NCBI GenBank assembly: GCA_913056365.1
Contig: CAJXLT010000001.1
Span: forward strand, 124,001-188,000
Reading direction: 5' to 3'
DNA from: an uncultured Paenibacillaceae bacterium
GTDB lineage: Bacteria > Bacillota > Bacilli > Paenibacillales > K13
DNA length: 64,000 bases
A program made the position numbers and the translations under genes. Positions within the stretch are counted from its first letter, which is position 1. The number at the start of each line of letters is the position of its first letter. Below are positions 43,402-53,256 of this stretch, piece after piece. The notes below the pieces were generated by a model. That model saw nothing but the letters and a program-made list of their open reading frames with translations, searched no databases and had not been told where the DNA came from.

Positions 43402-45153
43402 ATGCGAGACTTGTGGACTTTGCGCGGCTTTGTATGGCGCTTTAGATGGAAGTATGTTGTCGGCATCCTGTCCATTGTGATTACGGATTTGAGTCAGCTG
43501 GCGATCCCTTGGACATTGGGCAGATTAACCGACGATTTGAACAATGGCTTTGGTACGTCTTCATTAATTTGGACCTATATCGGATGGATTTTCCTTGCGA
43601 GTGTCGGTATTTTCATATTTCGCTACTTATGGCGGGTCATGATCTTCGGAGTGGCGCGCACACTCGAATATGAGCTGCGAAATAAGTTGTTCACTCATTA
43701 CCAGAAGCTGTCGCCGCATTGGTACAGCAAGCAGAAGACCGGTGATCTGATGGCCCATGCGACGAATGATCTGCAGGCGATCCGGTTCACCTTCGGCGGT
43801 GGGATGGTCATTATGATCGACACGCTCGTGCTGTTCAGCCTGACCATTCTGATCATGGTCGTGACCATTGACTGGAAGCTCACGTTGATTGGCATGCTGC
43901 CGCTTCCGGTGATGGCGTTCATCGCAATTAGCTTCGGCTCGAAGATCTATGACCGGTTCCGAGATGCGCAGGAGGCATTCTCCGGCTTAACTGATCGAGT
44001 TCAAGAGAATATCTCTGGGATGCGCGTAGTCAAGGCGTTCGCCCAAGAGGAGGAGCAGGAACGCCGATTTGCGGAGATGAATGCCTTTAACTTCATGCGC
44101 AATATGCGGATGGCGAAGCTGCAGGCATTTTTCAATCCGCTCGTGCAGTGGGTGACAGGGGTAAGCTACTTGCTCGTGCTGAGCTTCGGCGGTATCTTGG
44201 TCATTCGCAATCAGATTTCGATCGGTGATTTCGTCGCCTTCAATGCGTATTTGGGCTTGCTGATCGGACCGATAATGGGGATCGGCTGGATGATTAACAT
44301 CTTCCAGCGCGGCGCTGCTTCGATGAGCCGGATCAATGAAATCTTGAATACGCCACCAGACATACAGGATAGTCCATCCGTTCTGCCGGTAAGTAAGTTG
44401 AACGGGAGCATTCGGATCGAATCGCTTACCTTCCGCTATCCGGGCAGCAAGGAGGCTGCGCTGCAGGATATTACGATGGATATCCAGCAAGGTCAGACGG
44501 TGGCATTGATCGGCAAGACCGGCAGCGGCAAGTCGACGCTCGTTCAGCTCCTTGTTCGTATGTATGACGTGAAGGAGGGCTCGGTACATATTGACGGTAA
44601 TGCCATCCAAGACATCCCGCTCGCGGTGCTGCGGCGTGATATCGGTATGGTGCCGCAGGAGAACTTCCTGTTCTCCGAGACGATTCGAGACAATATTGCG
44701 TTCGGGTTAGACAGAACGAGTGAGCGCGACGTTGTGCAAGCGGCGGAAGATGCACAGGTGCGAGACAATATAGAGGACTTCCCGCAACAATATGACACGA
44801 TGCTGGGTGAACGCGGTGTTACCTTGTCCGGAGGCCAGAAGCAGCGATTGTCGATCGCCCGCGCACTGATCAAGCATCCGCCAATTTTGGTGCTGGACGA
44901 CAGCCTGTCCGCCGTAGACACGAAGACGGAGGAGGCGCTGCTGGAACGTCTGAAGCAGAAGCGCCAAGGGTTGACGACGATTATGATTGCGCACCGTGTC
45001 TCTACGGTACAGCATGCCGATCAGATCATCGTAATGGATGAAGGACGAATCATCGAGCAAGGCACGCATGAACAGCTCTTGCAGCACAACGGCGTATATC
45101 GCAACTTGTATGAGAAGCAGCAGCTCGAGGAACAAATTTCCGGGGAAATATAA
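43402..45153 (+). CDS. Heterodimeric ABC exporter, degenerate-site subunit (YheI/BmrC-like)
   Basis: The 583-residue protein has six membrane segments (about 15-300) and an ATPase domain with Walker A GKTGSGKST, signature LSGGQKQRL and Walker B LVLDDSLSAVD. The residue after the Walker B Asp is Asp instead of the catalytic Glu, which is the mark of the degenerate-site partner in BmrCD-type multidrug exporters. GGGAGGG lies five bases before ATG 43402. It forms an operon with the second subunit 14 bases downstream. Confidence 0.9.
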   Translation: MRDLWTLRGFVWRFRWKYVVGILSIVITDLSQLAIPWTLGRLTDDLNNGFGTSSLIWTYIGWIFLASVGIFIFRYLWRVMIFGVARTLEYELRNKLFTHYQKLSPHWYSKQKTGDLMAHATNDLQAIRFTFGGGMVIMIDTLVLFSLTILIMVVTIDWKLTLIGMLPLPVMAFIAISFGSKIYDRFRDAQEAFSGLTDRVQENISGMRVVKAFAQEEEQERRFAEMNAFNFMRNMRMAKLQAFFNPLVQWVTGVSYLLVLSFGGILVIRNQISIGDFVAFNAYLGLLIGPIMGIGWMINIFQRGAASMSRINEILNTPPDIQDSPSVLPVSKLNGSIRIESLTFRYPGSKEAALQDITMDIQQGQTVALIGKTGSGKSTLVQLLVRMYDVKEGSVHIDGNAIQDIPLAVLRRDIGMVPQENFLFSETIRDNIAFGLDRTSERDVVQAAEDAQVRDNIEDFPQQYDTMLGERGVTLSGGQKQRLSIARALIKHPPILVLDDSLSAVDTKTEEALLERLKQKRQGLTTIMIAHRVSTVQHADQIIVMDEGRIIEQGTHEQLLQHNGVYRNLYEKQQLEEQISGEI

Positions 45154-45167
45154 AGGGGGGGACAGCG

Positions 45168-47198
45168 GTGAGCATGCACGAGGAAGAACAGCTTGGCAAA
45201 GCCTATGATGCGCGACTCATCCGGCGTTTGCTCAGCTATACGAAGCCGTATAAGGGACTGCTGGCCCTTTCGCTAGTATTGGTCGTCTTGATTACAATCG
45301 CCGAGCTGTCGGGTCCTTATCTGATTAAGGTTGCGATCGATGACCATATTAATGGTCTGTCATTGCCGATGGTTGACATGCAGGAGGAAGCATTGCCTGA
45401 CGGAGTCCCGGTCGTGAAGCTGGGCGACCGTGTGTTAGTACGGGAGAAGGAGCTGGCAGATGAGCTTGATCCAGCGCTTCTAGTATCGAAGCCGTCCTAT
45501 GTTATCCGTGAACAAGGGGAGCAGTATGCGCTGATGAAGCAGCTGGACGGAGGCGCGGAATGGTCGCTAGTTCAGAGATTGACAGATGAACAAGCAGAGC
45601 GCTTCCGCGATCAGGATGTAAGCGGATTGTATCGCTTGTCTGGACTTTACTTGTTTCTAGTGAGCTCCGCCTTTCTGCTGAACTACGGGCAGACGTATGT
45701 CTTGAACTTGATTGCACAGCGTATTATCCGCAAGATGCGCGGTGACATGTTCGCTCATCTGCAACGGCTGTCGTTCTCGTTCTTCGACCGCAATCCGGTG
45801 GGCAGGTTGGTGACCAGAGTTACGAACGATACACAAACTTTGAACGAAATGTACAGTAACGTCATGATTAATCTGCTGAAGGATTTCTGCATGCTTGTCG
45901 GCATCATGGTATTCATGCTGCTGCTGCATGTGAAGCTGGCGCTGATTGCATTCCTGACCTTACCGCTTATCATTGGCGCTACATTCATCTATCGCAAGTA
46001 TGCCCGCGAGGCGCTGCGCGTGGTACGCTCTAAGCTGTCGCGCATTAATGCGGTTCTGAACGAGAATATTACCGGCATGCGTGTCGTGCAGATGTTTCAT
46101 CGTGAGGATCAGCAATTCGATAAAGTGCATGCAATTAACCGCAGCCACTTCAATGCGAACAATCGCGAGCTGCACTTGTCCTCTCTATACCGACCGGTGA
46201 TGGATTTCATCTATGCAATCGGACTAGCGTTGATTATTTGGTACGGCGGCGGTCAAATGGTCAGCGGCGCGCTGGAGTTCGGGGTGCTGTATGCGTTCAT
46301 TGACTATGTGAACCGATTCTTCAAGCCGATTCAGGACATGGCGGAGAAATTCACAGTACTACAGCAGTCTATGGTGTCCTCGGAACGAATCTTCCAGATG
46401 CTCGATGAACAGGATGAACTGCCGGAGCCTGACAAGCCGCGTCATATGAAGACGGTTAAGGGAGAGATTCGCTTCGACCACGTATCCTTCGCCTACAATC
46501 CGAATGAGCCTGTGCTGCATGACATTGACTTGACGATTGCGCCAGGGGAGACGGTAGCGTTCGTCGGAGCGACTGGAGCGGGGAAGAGCTCGATCATCAG
46601 CCTGCTCTGTCGCTTCTACGACGTGCAGGAAGGGCGCATTCTGATAGATGGTGTGGACGTGCGTGAGCTGACGAAGAAGGAGCTCAGAGGCCATATTGGC
46701 TTAGTGCAGCAGGACGTGTTCTTGTTCTCGGACGATATCAAGACGAACATCCGACTGGGTAATGAGCAGATTGACGATGAGAGAGTGCGGGAAATTTGCC
46801 GGTTTGTGAATGCGGACACGTTCATCGAGAAGCTTCCGCGGCAATATGAGGAGCCGATTATGGAACGGGGGGTCAATCTGTCTGCCGGACAACGCCAACT
46901 GCTTGCAGTAGCGCGCACGCTTGCATTCGATCCTTCCATTCTTATTCTGGATGAAGCAACAGCGAATATTGATACAGAGACGGAGCTGCTCATTCAAGAT
47001 GCATTCGCGAAGATATCCGAAGGTCGTACGACACTCATTGTTGCGCATCGCTTGTCGACGATTCAGCATGCTGACAAGATCGTCGTGCTGCATAAGGGAC
47101 GCATCCGCGAGATCGGCAATCATCAAGCGCTGTTGCAGCAAGATGGGCTGTATCGCAAGTTGTATGAGCTGCAATACCGGGAAGCTTATCAAGCGTAG
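45168..47198 (+). CDS. Heterodimeric ABC exporter, catalytic-site subunit (YheH/BmrD-like)
   Basis: The 676-residue protein has an insertion of about 100 residues between the first two membrane segments (around [18 protein letters not shown]), as in BmrD. Its ATPase domain has Walker [10 protein letters not shown], an unusual signature LSAGQRQLL (Ala for Gly) and an intact Walker [12 protein letters not shown]. Together with the upstream subunit it would make one competent and one degenerate ATP site. The start is GTG 45168 after AAAGGGGGGG. The substrate is unknown; drugs or lipids are typical. Confidence 0.92.
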   Translation: MSMHEEEQLGKAYDARLIRRLLSYTKPYKGLLALSLVLVVLITIAELSGPYLIKVAIDDHINGLSLPMVDMQEEALPDGVPVVKLGDRVLVREKELADELDPALLVSKPSYVIREQGEQYALMKQLDGGAEWSLVQRLTDEQAERFRDQDVSGLYRLSGLYLFLVSSAFLLNYGQTYVLNLIAQRIIRKMRGDMFAHLQRLSFSFFDRNPVGRLVTRVTNDTQTLNEMYSNVMINLLKDFCMLVGIMVFMLLLHVKLALIAFLTLPLIIGATFIYRKYAREALRVVRSKLSRINAVLNENITGMRVVQMFHREDQQFDKVHAINRSHFNANNRELHLSSLYRPVMDFIYAIGLALIIWYGGGQMVSGALEFGVLYAFIDYVNRFFKPIQDMAEKFTVLQQSMVSSERIFQMLDEQDELPEPDKPRHMKTVKGEIRFDHVSFAYNPNEPVLHDIDLTIAPGETVAFVGATGAGKSSIISLLCRFYDVQEGRILIDGVDVRELTKKELRGHIGLVQQDVFLFSDDIKTNIRLGNEQIDDERVREICRFVNADTFIEKLPRQYEEPIMERGVNLSAGQRQLLAVARTLAFDPSILILDEATANIDTETELLIQDAFAKISEGRTTLIVAHRLSTIQHADKIVVLHKGRIREIGNHQALLQQDGLYRKLYELQYREAYQA

Positions 47199-47287
47199 TG
47201 CGGACCTATTCTTTTCAAAGAATGTTCGCAATTTCCGGTAATGTTTTCTACAATAGAGGAAGTACGACACAGAAGGAGGAAGCATAC

Positions 47288-48256
47288 ATGTCGAATCGCC
47301 AGGAGCTCGCGACGTTCGCAGGCGGATGCTTTTGGTGCATGGTGTCACCGTTCGAGGAGATGCCGGGCATCATGAAGGTCGTATCCGGTTATACGGGCGG
47401 TCACAAGGAGAATCCCACCTATGAAGAGGTTTGCTCTGAGACGACAGGGCACTATGAAGCGGTGCAAATTACATTTGATCCTGACATATTCCCTTATGAG
47501 AAGCTGCTGCAGTTATATTGGCAGCAGATCGATCCGACTGATCCAGGCGGTCAGTTCTATGATCGCGGCGACTCCTATCGGACAGCCGTCTTCTATCACA
47601 ATGAGCAGCAGAAGGAGCTGGCTGAGCAATCGAAGCAGGAGCTTGATGCAAGCGGACGATTCGATGAGCCAGTCGCGACAGAGATCGTTCCTGCTGGACC
47701 ATTCTATGCGGCAGAGGATTATCATCAAGGCTACCATGACAAGAATCCAGCGCATTATAAGCGGTATCGTCAGGCTTCCGGACGTGACGAATTTATTGCG
47801 GCTCATTGGTCGCGCAAGGGCGGACCAGACGAGCTCAAGGAGCGTCTGAATCCGATGCAATATGAGGTTACGCAGCACAATGGAACAGAGCCTCCATTCC
47901 AGAATGAATTCTGGGACCATAAGGATGACGGGCTGTACGTGGACATCGTGTCAGGAGAGCCGCTGTTCAGTTCTCGCGATAAGTTCGATTCTGGCTGCGG
48001 CTGGCCGAGCTTCACGAAGCCGCTGCACGGCTATCATGTCAAGGAACATTCGGACCTCAGTCACGGCATGGTGCGAACCGAAGTGCGCAGCCGCTTCGCG
48101 GATTCCCATCTCGGCCATGTGTTCCCGGACGGTCCGCGCGACAGAGGAGGCTTGCGTTACTGCATTAACTCTGCAGCGCTCCGTTTCATTCCGAAGGAGC
48201 AATTGGAAGAAGAGGGCTTCGGGGAGTACCTCGTCCTATTCGAGCAGCAGAATTAA
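47288..48256 (+). CDS. msrAB: Methionine sulfoxide reductase MsrA-MsrB fusion
   Basis: In this protein of 322 residues the MsrA domain (about 1-155) has the catalytic GGCFWC near residue 12 and [16 protein letters not shown]; the MsrB domain (about 175-320) has [16 protein letters not shown] and the catalytic Cys in RYCINS. The two zinc-binding Cys pairs of many MsrB proteins are missing ([10 protein letters not shown] instead of CxxC), a known natural variant. It repairs both sulfoxide stereoisomers. GGAGGAAG lies before ATG 47288. Monocistronic; downstream 48257-48603 holds repeats only. Confidence 0.95.
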   Translation: MSNRQELATFAGGCFWCMVSPFEEMPGIMKVVSGYTGGHKENPTYEEVCSETTGHYEAVQITFDPDIFPYEKLLQLYWQQIDPTDPGGQFYDRGDSYRTAVFYHNEQQKELAEQSKQELDASGRFDEPVATEIVPAGPFYAAEDYHQGYHDKNPAHYKRYRQASGRDEFIAAHWSRKGGPDELKERLNPMQYEVTQHNGTEPPFQNEFWDHKDDGLYVDIVSGEPLFSSRDKFDSGCGWPSFTKPLHGYHVKEHSDLSHGMVRTEVRSRFADSHLGHVFPDGPRDRGGLRYCINSAALRFIPKEQLEEEGFGEYLVLFEQQN

Positions 48257-48300
48257 TGGAGTATGGGCAGCAGTTCGCAGTGCCATTGTATTGTTGAGGA

Positions 48301-48480
48301 TAGCGGAAAAAGTTGGACCTATTTTATTGTAACTGCTACTACTACTCACCATAACGGGAAAATGTGGTCGTAATTCGTTTTTTTTCAGCTTGCCTAAGCT
48401 ACAAAGTAGAAAATAAGACCACAGAAGTCCGCTAATTGGCGAAGATGAGCATTTCGACCGAATTAAGACCACGGATGCCC
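48301..48480. repeat. Dispersed intergenic repeat, cluster C
   Basis: Plus-strand copies at 48301-48329 and 48350-48377 (ATAACGGGAAAATGTGGTCG) and minus-strand copies at 48411-48438 (AATAAGACCACAGAAGTCCG) and about 48460-48480. The third matches 25331-25357 almost base for base. No gene is present in 48257-48603. Confidence 0.65.
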
Positions 48481-48603
48481 TTTATATTGTGGATACAGGG
48501 GAGCTACATTGTAGCAGAGTGAGCGCAGCGCTTATTCATTTATTGTGTCAACAATTTTGGGGATAGGATGCACAACTAGCACACAAACAGGAGGAACTAT
48601 CAG

Positions 48604-49653
48604 ATGGGACAAAATTTGAATCAGGTATTTGTAGGGAGTTATGCACCAGCGACAGAGGAAGCGATTACGCTATACCGGTATAATGCCGAAGAAGGAACAC
48701 TAGACAGGACAGGAGGCATCTCCGGCATTGAGAGCGCATCATTTCTAGCTGTTGACGCAGACCGCGGTCTGCTGTTCGCTGTCAGCGAGACGAAGGACGG
48801 TCATGTCGTTTCGTTCCGCAAGCAGGAGGACGGCACATATACAGAAGTAAGCAGACAGTCGAGCCACGGCGACTATACATGCCACCTGTCCTTGGATGCG
48901 TCTGGTGAGTGGCTGCTCGCAGTCAATTACATGAGCGGTAATGTTCTTGTATATGCCGTCTCTACTGACGGCAAGCTTAGTCCTGCGACAGACGAAGTGA
49001 AGCATGAAGGTTCCAGTGTGCGAACCGATCGTCAGGAAGCGCCGCACGCTCATTCTGTCTTCCCTGTACCGGATACAGACCTGTATCTTGTGAACGATCT
49101 CGGGACAGACACTGTCGTGACATACAAGCTCGATCGCGCATCCGGCAAGCTGACGAAGCAAGCTGAGATGAAGGCAGTGCCTGGAGCGGGTCCGCGTCAT
49201 CTCGCATTCCATCCGACATTGCCGCTTGTCTATGTGCTGAATGAACTGGATGCTACTGTAGCCGTATGTACGCTGGATCGCACGACGGGCAAGCTGGAGC
49301 AGAAGCAGACAATATCTACACTTCCAGACGATTTCTCTGGAGACAACCTGTGCGCCGAAATCCAAGTGTCTGCAGACGGCAAGTTCGTCTATGCCTCGAA
49401 TCGCGGTCACGACAGCATTGTTACATTAAGCATTGCGGCAGACGGAAGCTTGTCTACGGTCGGATTCACGCCATCCGGCGGCAAGGTGCCGCGCAACTTC
49501 ACACTGTCGCCTGACGGGCGGTTCCTGCTCGCTGCCAACCAGGAATCTCATCTGATTGCCGTCTTGGCAATTCAGCACAATGGCATGCCTCAGCAGTCTG
49601 GTCACACTTGCCATGTAACGAAGCCAGTCTGTGTACGTTTCGGCAAAGCTTAA
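48604..49653 (+). CDS. pgl: Lactonase family protein (6-phosphogluconolactonase type, seven-bladed propeller)
   Basis: The 349-residue protein is built of WD-like blades. Its start VFVGSYAPATEEAITLYRYN and segments AVNYMSGNVLVYAV, PHAHSVFPVPD, VPGAGPRHLAFHPTLPLVYVLNEL, AEIQVSADGKFVYASNRGHDSI and GKVPRNFTLSPDGRFLLAANQ are those of the YkgB/Pgl lactonase family (COG2706). It would hydrolyse 6-phosphogluconolactone or a related sugar lactone. GGAGGA lies before ATG 48604. Monocistronic. Confidence 0.88.
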   Translation: MGQNLNQVFVGSYAPATEEAITLYRYNAEEGTLDRTGGISGIESASFLAVDADRGLLFAVSETKDGHVVSFRKQEDGTYTEVSRQSSHGDYTCHLSLDASGEWLLAVNYMSGNVLVYAVSTDGKLSPATDEVKHEGSSVRTDRQEAPHAHSVFPVPDTDLYLVNDLGTDTVVTYKLDRASGKLTKQAEMKAVPGAGPRHLAFHPTLPLVYVLNELDATVAVCTLDRTTGKLEQKQTISTLPDDFSGDNLCAEIQVSADGKFVYASNRGHDSIVTLSIAADGSLSTVGFTPSGGKVPRNFTLSPDGRFLLAANQESHLIAVLAIQHNGMPQQSGHTCHVTKPVCVRFGKA

Positions 49654-49683
49654 GTATATTATCAATATATGAAAGAAATACTA

Positions 49684-49738
49684 TTGACAACCGGACAATT
49701 GTCCGGTATTTTTTTATATATTGCGGACAATTGTCCGC
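49684..49738 (+). promoter_or_regulatory. Efflux-pump promoter with two perfect operator palindromes
   Basis: -35 TTGACA (49684-49689) and -10 TATTTT (49707-49712) are separated by 17 bases that are filled by operator 1, the 18-base palindrome ACCGGACAATTGTCCGGT (49690-49707). Operator 2, GCGGACAATTGTCCGC (49723-49738), lies just downstream. The centres are 32 bases apart, about three helical turns. The shared core is CGGACAATTGTCCG. The likely binder is the TetR protein encoded at 51273. Confidence 0.85.
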
Positions 49739-49784
49739 GATAATAAAATTAGAGAAGAGATAGAGAGTAAGGGAGGAACATATT

Positions 49785-51239
49785 TTGGCAGGAGCAGGAA
49801 TGGGGCCCAAAGCGGCCGATGTAGATGTAAGCAAGTTGAAGAGAGGACCGATCGTAGCGGCGCTGATTATTGGCGCATTCGTCGCAATATTGAACGAAAC
49901 GCTGCTGAACATTGCCTTTCCAGATCTGATGGAGCAATTCAGCATATCGGAGGCGACCGTGCAATGGCTCGCTACCGCCTACATGCTCGTTGTAGGCATT
50001 CTCGTTCCAATTACAGCTTTGCTTCAACAGTGGTTCACAACTAGACAGATGTTCATTGGCGCTATGAGTTTATTTTTGATCGGAACGATCATATGCGGAA
50101 TATCACCTGTATTCGGCTTGATGCTGTTCGGCCGCATTATTCAAGCGATCGGTACAGGGCTGATGCTGCCCGTATTGATGAATACAATTCTCATCATCTT
50201 TCCGCCCGAGAATCGCGGTGCTGCAATGGGCATGATCGGTCTCGTCATTATGACGGCGCCGGCTATTGGTCCGACCTTGTCGGGCTTGATTGTAGATTCG
50301 CTGAATTGGCGCTGGCTGTTTTTCCTAGTCGTGCCGCTCGCGGTATTCTCGATTATATTTGCAGCAGTTTTCCTGAAAAATGTAACCGTATTGACCAGAC
50401 CGAAGGTGGATTATTTGTCCATTTTGTTGTCCACTGCAGGTTTTGGCGGTATTGTATACGGGTTCAGCAGTGCTGGTGAGCATTCCTGGACATATCCGTT
50501 GGTAGGCTGGACGATTGGAATCGGTGCCGTCAGCCTGTTGTTATTTATATGGCGCCAGTTGGTCATGCGTGAGCCGATGCTGGACTTACGCGCGTTCCGC
50601 CATCCGATGTTCGCGCTTGTTACCGTTCTTATGCTCGTCATTATGATGAGCATGTTCTCCACGATGATTATGCTGCCGCTGTTCCTGCAGAATGCTCTGG
50701 GCATGACAGCGCTGGCGGCGGGTCTCGTGCTGATGCCGGGCGGTATTATCAATGGCTTGATGGCACCGGTTGCAGGCAAGCTGTTCGACAAGTTCGGTCC
50801 GCGTATGCTTGTCACTCCTGGTCTTGTGCTAATGGCACTGTCCATCTTCCTGTTCTCACGCATTGAAGCGACTTGGTCAGGCGGCTATATCATCTTCTTG
50901 CATGTGATGATGATGGTCGGCATCTCAATGGTCATGATGCCTGCGCAGACAACCGGATTGAATCAGCTGCCGCAGAAGCTGTATGCCCATGGTACTGCTA
51001 TTATGAACACATTGATGCAAGTAGCAGCAGCTATTGGAACAGCGTTGTTCGTCAGTGTCATGTCTGCAGGGATGAAAAATCACGCAGAAACTACCGGCGA
51101 TCTTAACCCGATAACCAATATGGTAGCCGGTCTTCACGATGCGTTCTTGCTGGGCTTCGTGCTCGCGTTAATCGCATTCGCCTTGAGCTGGTTCGTGAAG
51201 CGCACGCTGTCCCCATCTCATGAGGAACAACAAGCCTAA
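49785..51239 (+). CDS. DHA2 family multidrug efflux MFS transporter (EmrB/QacA type)
   Basis: The 484-residue protein has about 14 membrane segments. DHA2 hallmarks include LNETLLNIAFPDL (motif D1), QWLATAYMLV, GRIIQAIGTGLMLPVLMN (motif B-like) and GMIGLVIMTAPAIGPTLSGLIVDSLNWRW (motif C). It is a proton-coupled drug exporter of the inner membrane. TTG 49785 has GGGAGG eight bases upstream. It forms an operon with the TetR gene and is controlled by the double operator at 49690-49738. Confidence 0.92.
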   Translation: MAGAGMGPKAADVDVSKLKRGPIVAALIIGAFVAILNETLLNIAFPDLMEQFSISEATVQWLATAYMLVVGILVPITALLQQWFTTRQMFIGAMSLFLIGTIICGISPVFGLMLFGRIIQAIGTGLMLPVLMNTILIIFPPENRGAAMGMIGLVIMTAPAIGPTLSGLIVDSLNWRWLFFLVVPLAVFSIIFAAVFLKNVTVLTRPKVDYLSILLSTAGFGGIVYGFSSAGEHSWTYPLVGWTIGIGAVSLLLFIWRQLVMREPMLDLRAFRHPMFALVTVLMLVIMMSMFSTMIMLPLFLQNALGMTALAAGLVLMPGGIINGLMAPVAGKLFDKFGPRMLVTPGLVLMALSIFLFSRIEATWSGGYIIFLHVMMMVGISMVMMPAQTTGLNQLPQKLYAHGTAIMNTLMQVAAAIGTALFVSVMSAGMKNHAETTGDLNPITNMVAGLHDAFLLGFVLALIAFALSWFVKRTLSPSHEEQQA

Positions 51240-51272
51240 TGGGTACGGATAGCCAGATGAAGGGGGATGTCC

Positions 51273-51869
51273 ATGTCTAGCTTTGACGATAAGGATGAGG
51301 TTTCGATCAAAATTCTCGATACAGCTCAAGCCTTATTCCAAGAGTATGGCATAGAGGATGTTTCCATGCATCAGGTTGCACAAGCATCAGGCATAGGTCA
51401 AGGTACACTGTATCGCCGGTTTCCAAGTAAGAATATGCTGTGTCTGTCCTTAATGCAGAATAAGTTCCAACAATTTATGAAGCGAACAGAAGCGTATTTG
51501 CACAGCGAGCAGGCTGTGTCTGCCGAGCAGAAGCTGACAACGGTAGTCTCTAACTTCCTGCTGCTGGCCGGTGAGGATTTGGAATGGATCAAGCAAATTA
51601 TGCGGACAGATCGTGTGCGTGATACGAAGGTCAATTGCTTCGAACTGCCGCCCTTTATCTTCATTCGTGATCATGTGCAGTCTCTTCTGGAGGAGGCGGC
51701 AGCCGAGCAGAAGCTGAAGGATGTTGATCCGTTCTTCACAGCCTGCATGATCGCGACTGGTCTGACACCGGAGAAGATTGCTTACTTGAACGATGAGGGT
51801 TACAGTATAGAGGATATCGCTGATCATTATTGTCAGAGTTTTATTCTACCGCTATTTACAGAAGAGTGA
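51273..51869 (+). CDS. TetR family repressor of the efflux operon
   Basis: The 198-residue protein has an N-terminal helix-turn-helix domain (SIKILDTAQALFQEYGIEDVSM, HQVAQASGIGQGTLYRRFPSK) and a helical ligand domain. GAAGGGGG lies six bases before ATG 51273; ATG 51267 abuts that site. It is the second gene of the efflux operon, so the operon would be autoregulated through the two CGGACAATTGTCCG palindromes. The inducer is presumably a pump substrate. A strong terminator follows. Confidence 0.9.
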   Translation: MSSFDDKDEVSIKILDTAQALFQEYGIEDVSMHQVAQASGIGQGTLYRRFPSKNMLCLSLMQNKFQQFMKRTEAYLHSEQAVSAEQKLTTVVSNFLLLAGEDLEWIKQIMRTDRVRDTKVNCFELPPFIFIRDHVQSLLEEAAAEQKLKDVDPFFTACMIATGLTPEKIAYLNDEGYSIEDIADHYCQSFILPLFTEE

Positions 51870-51893
51870 TCCGCGTAACGTGGATATATGCAA

Positions 51894-51957
51894 CCGTTCG
51901 ATCTAGGGATGAAGGAACTGTACGTGCTTCCTCTCTGTTCGAACGGTTTTTATTTGA
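51894..51957 (+). terminator. Terminator after the efflux-tetR operon
   Basis: AACCGTTCGA (51894-51903) pairs perfectly with TCGAACGGTT (51941-51950), followed by TTTATTT. Confidence 0.8.
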
Positions 51958-52089
51958 ACGGAATGTCTGTTGGAACTTGTCCCTTGCTCATTCGTAATAG
52001 TATGTGGGGACGGTATTCCATTGCTGCATCATCATCTTGCGGACAGCCAATGCACCGGACCGAAGCGAATGTGAAGGGAGGAACCGCTT

Positions 52090-52500
52090 ATGCAGTCATT
52101 TTGGGACATTTCGTACGTAGAGACCGTTTCCTTCTATGTTGTAGCTGTCATCTCCATCTTACTCAGCCTTGCGGTGTTCGAGCTGGTGACCAGCTACAGC
52201 AATTGGGAGCAAATACGGAAGGGGAATCTGTCCGTTGCCATGGCTACGGGCGGGAAGGTATTCGGGATTGCGAACATCTTCCGGTTCTCTATCGCACATA
52301 ATGATACGGTATGGCAGGCGTTGCAATGGAGCGGATTGGGGCTGCTGCTGTTGCTTGCGGCTTATTTTATATTTGAATTCCTTACTCCTCACTTCAAAGT
52401 CGATCAACAGCTGGAGAAGGATAATCGAGCCGTAGGATTGATCGCTATGTGTCTATCCATTGGCACATCGTTCGTCATTGGTGCGAGCATCATGGTGTAG
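52090..52500 (+). CDS. DUF350 family membrane protein
   Basis: The 136-residue protein has four membrane segments (about 14-36, 52-66, 78-98 and 112-134). The polar NLSVAMATGGKVFGIANIFR and DNRAVGLIAMCLSIGTSFVIG segments are typical of DUF350, a family of small duplicated membrane proteins of unknown function. GGGAGG lies before ATG 52090. It converges on the next gene with only nine bases between the stops. Confidence 0.8.
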   Translation: MQSFWDISYVETVSFYVVAVISILLSLAVFELVTSYSNWEQIRKGNLSVAMATGGKVFGIANIFRFSIAHNDTVWQALQWSGLGLLLLLAAYFIFEFLTPHFKVDQQLEKDNRAVGLIAMCLSIGTSFVIGASIMV

Positions 52501-52509
52501 CAGCGATGC

Positions 52510-52929
52510 TCACTTCCTTCCGAACATAATAATCCCTATTAGCATAGGTATGATCATGCTCAGACCGACCATTAAGGTCGGGAATGGAAGCAAAGCGCTG
52601 TAGATCGATGCCATCTCTCCGATTATCGCTGCAATGATGAAGGGGATGGCGGATTTGGCTTTGTCCAGCCCTAGTCTGGCGTGATACATCGCATCCCACA
52701 CGTTATATGCGTAGAAGGGTGCATAGAATAGCATGTTCTGATAATCGGTCACAGCGATAGCTTCCTGATGATGACCCATGAAATCCAAGTGAATGGCTTC
52801 GTTAATATGACCTGTATAGTTGTCGAAATGCTCAATGACGATGAACAGAAGCCCCTTGAAAATTTGGTTATTGTACAATTGACCGAATCCCGGCATAAAC
52901 ATAGAGAACAGAGCAGCGATCACACGCAT
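52510..52929 (-). CDS. Small membrane protein, TM2-like, unknown function
   Basis: The 139-residue protein starts with a TM2-like segment (FSMFMPGFGQLYNNQIFKGLLFIVIEH), followed by a soluble loop with AIHLDFMGHHQEAIAVTDYQ and FYAYNVWDAMYHAR, then two further membrane segments. Similar proteins occur widely in Bacillales; no function is established. GAGGT lies about nine bases before ATG 52929. Confidence 0.7.
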   Translation of the reverse strand: MRVIAALFSMFMPGFGQLYNNQIFKGLLFIVIEHFDNYTGHINEAIHLDFMGHHQEAIAVTDYQNMLFYAPFYAYNVWDAMYHARLGLDKAKSAIPFIIAAIIGEMASIYSALLPFPTLMVGLSMIIPMLIGIIMFGRK

Positions 52930-53150
52930 GGGCGATTACCTCGTTATTGAAGTGATGATTACTAATATCCCAACTTTTTCATAAATTATGAAAAAAGTGA
53001 TCGTTTTTTTTATGGTTGGATGAAAACCGAGTAACGGTGAGAGAAACTGGATAAAGTTAGCGTTTGTTATGCTACAAATGAACATGCATGCGCTACAAAT
53101 ATCTATACCGGAATCTTATCGATTTCGATATAGTTAAGCGGTAGAGAAGA

Positions 53151-53187
53151 TAAAGCGTTTTCGCAATGTAGTTCTGAAAACGCTTTA
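53151..53187. promoter_or_regulatory. Paired cre-like elements before the solitary binding-protein gene
   Basis: TAAAGCGTTTTC (53151-53162) and GAAAACGCTTTA (53176-53187) are perfect inverted 12-base arms around 13 bases. Each arm also resembles a CcpA/LacI-family operator half (TGAAAACGCTTTA). The remainder of the 52930-53256 gap holds no gene. Confidence 0.5.
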
Positions 53188-53256
53188 CATTCACTTGGCT
53201 AAACCGGTAATCCGGATAGCATACAGACTATAAGAATCATTAGGAGGTCGATGTTA

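Noticed and set aside
51888-52301. Open frame of 137 codons overlapping the DUF350 gene
   Set aside because: It begins inside a terminator hairpin and is out of frame with the clear DUF350 protein.
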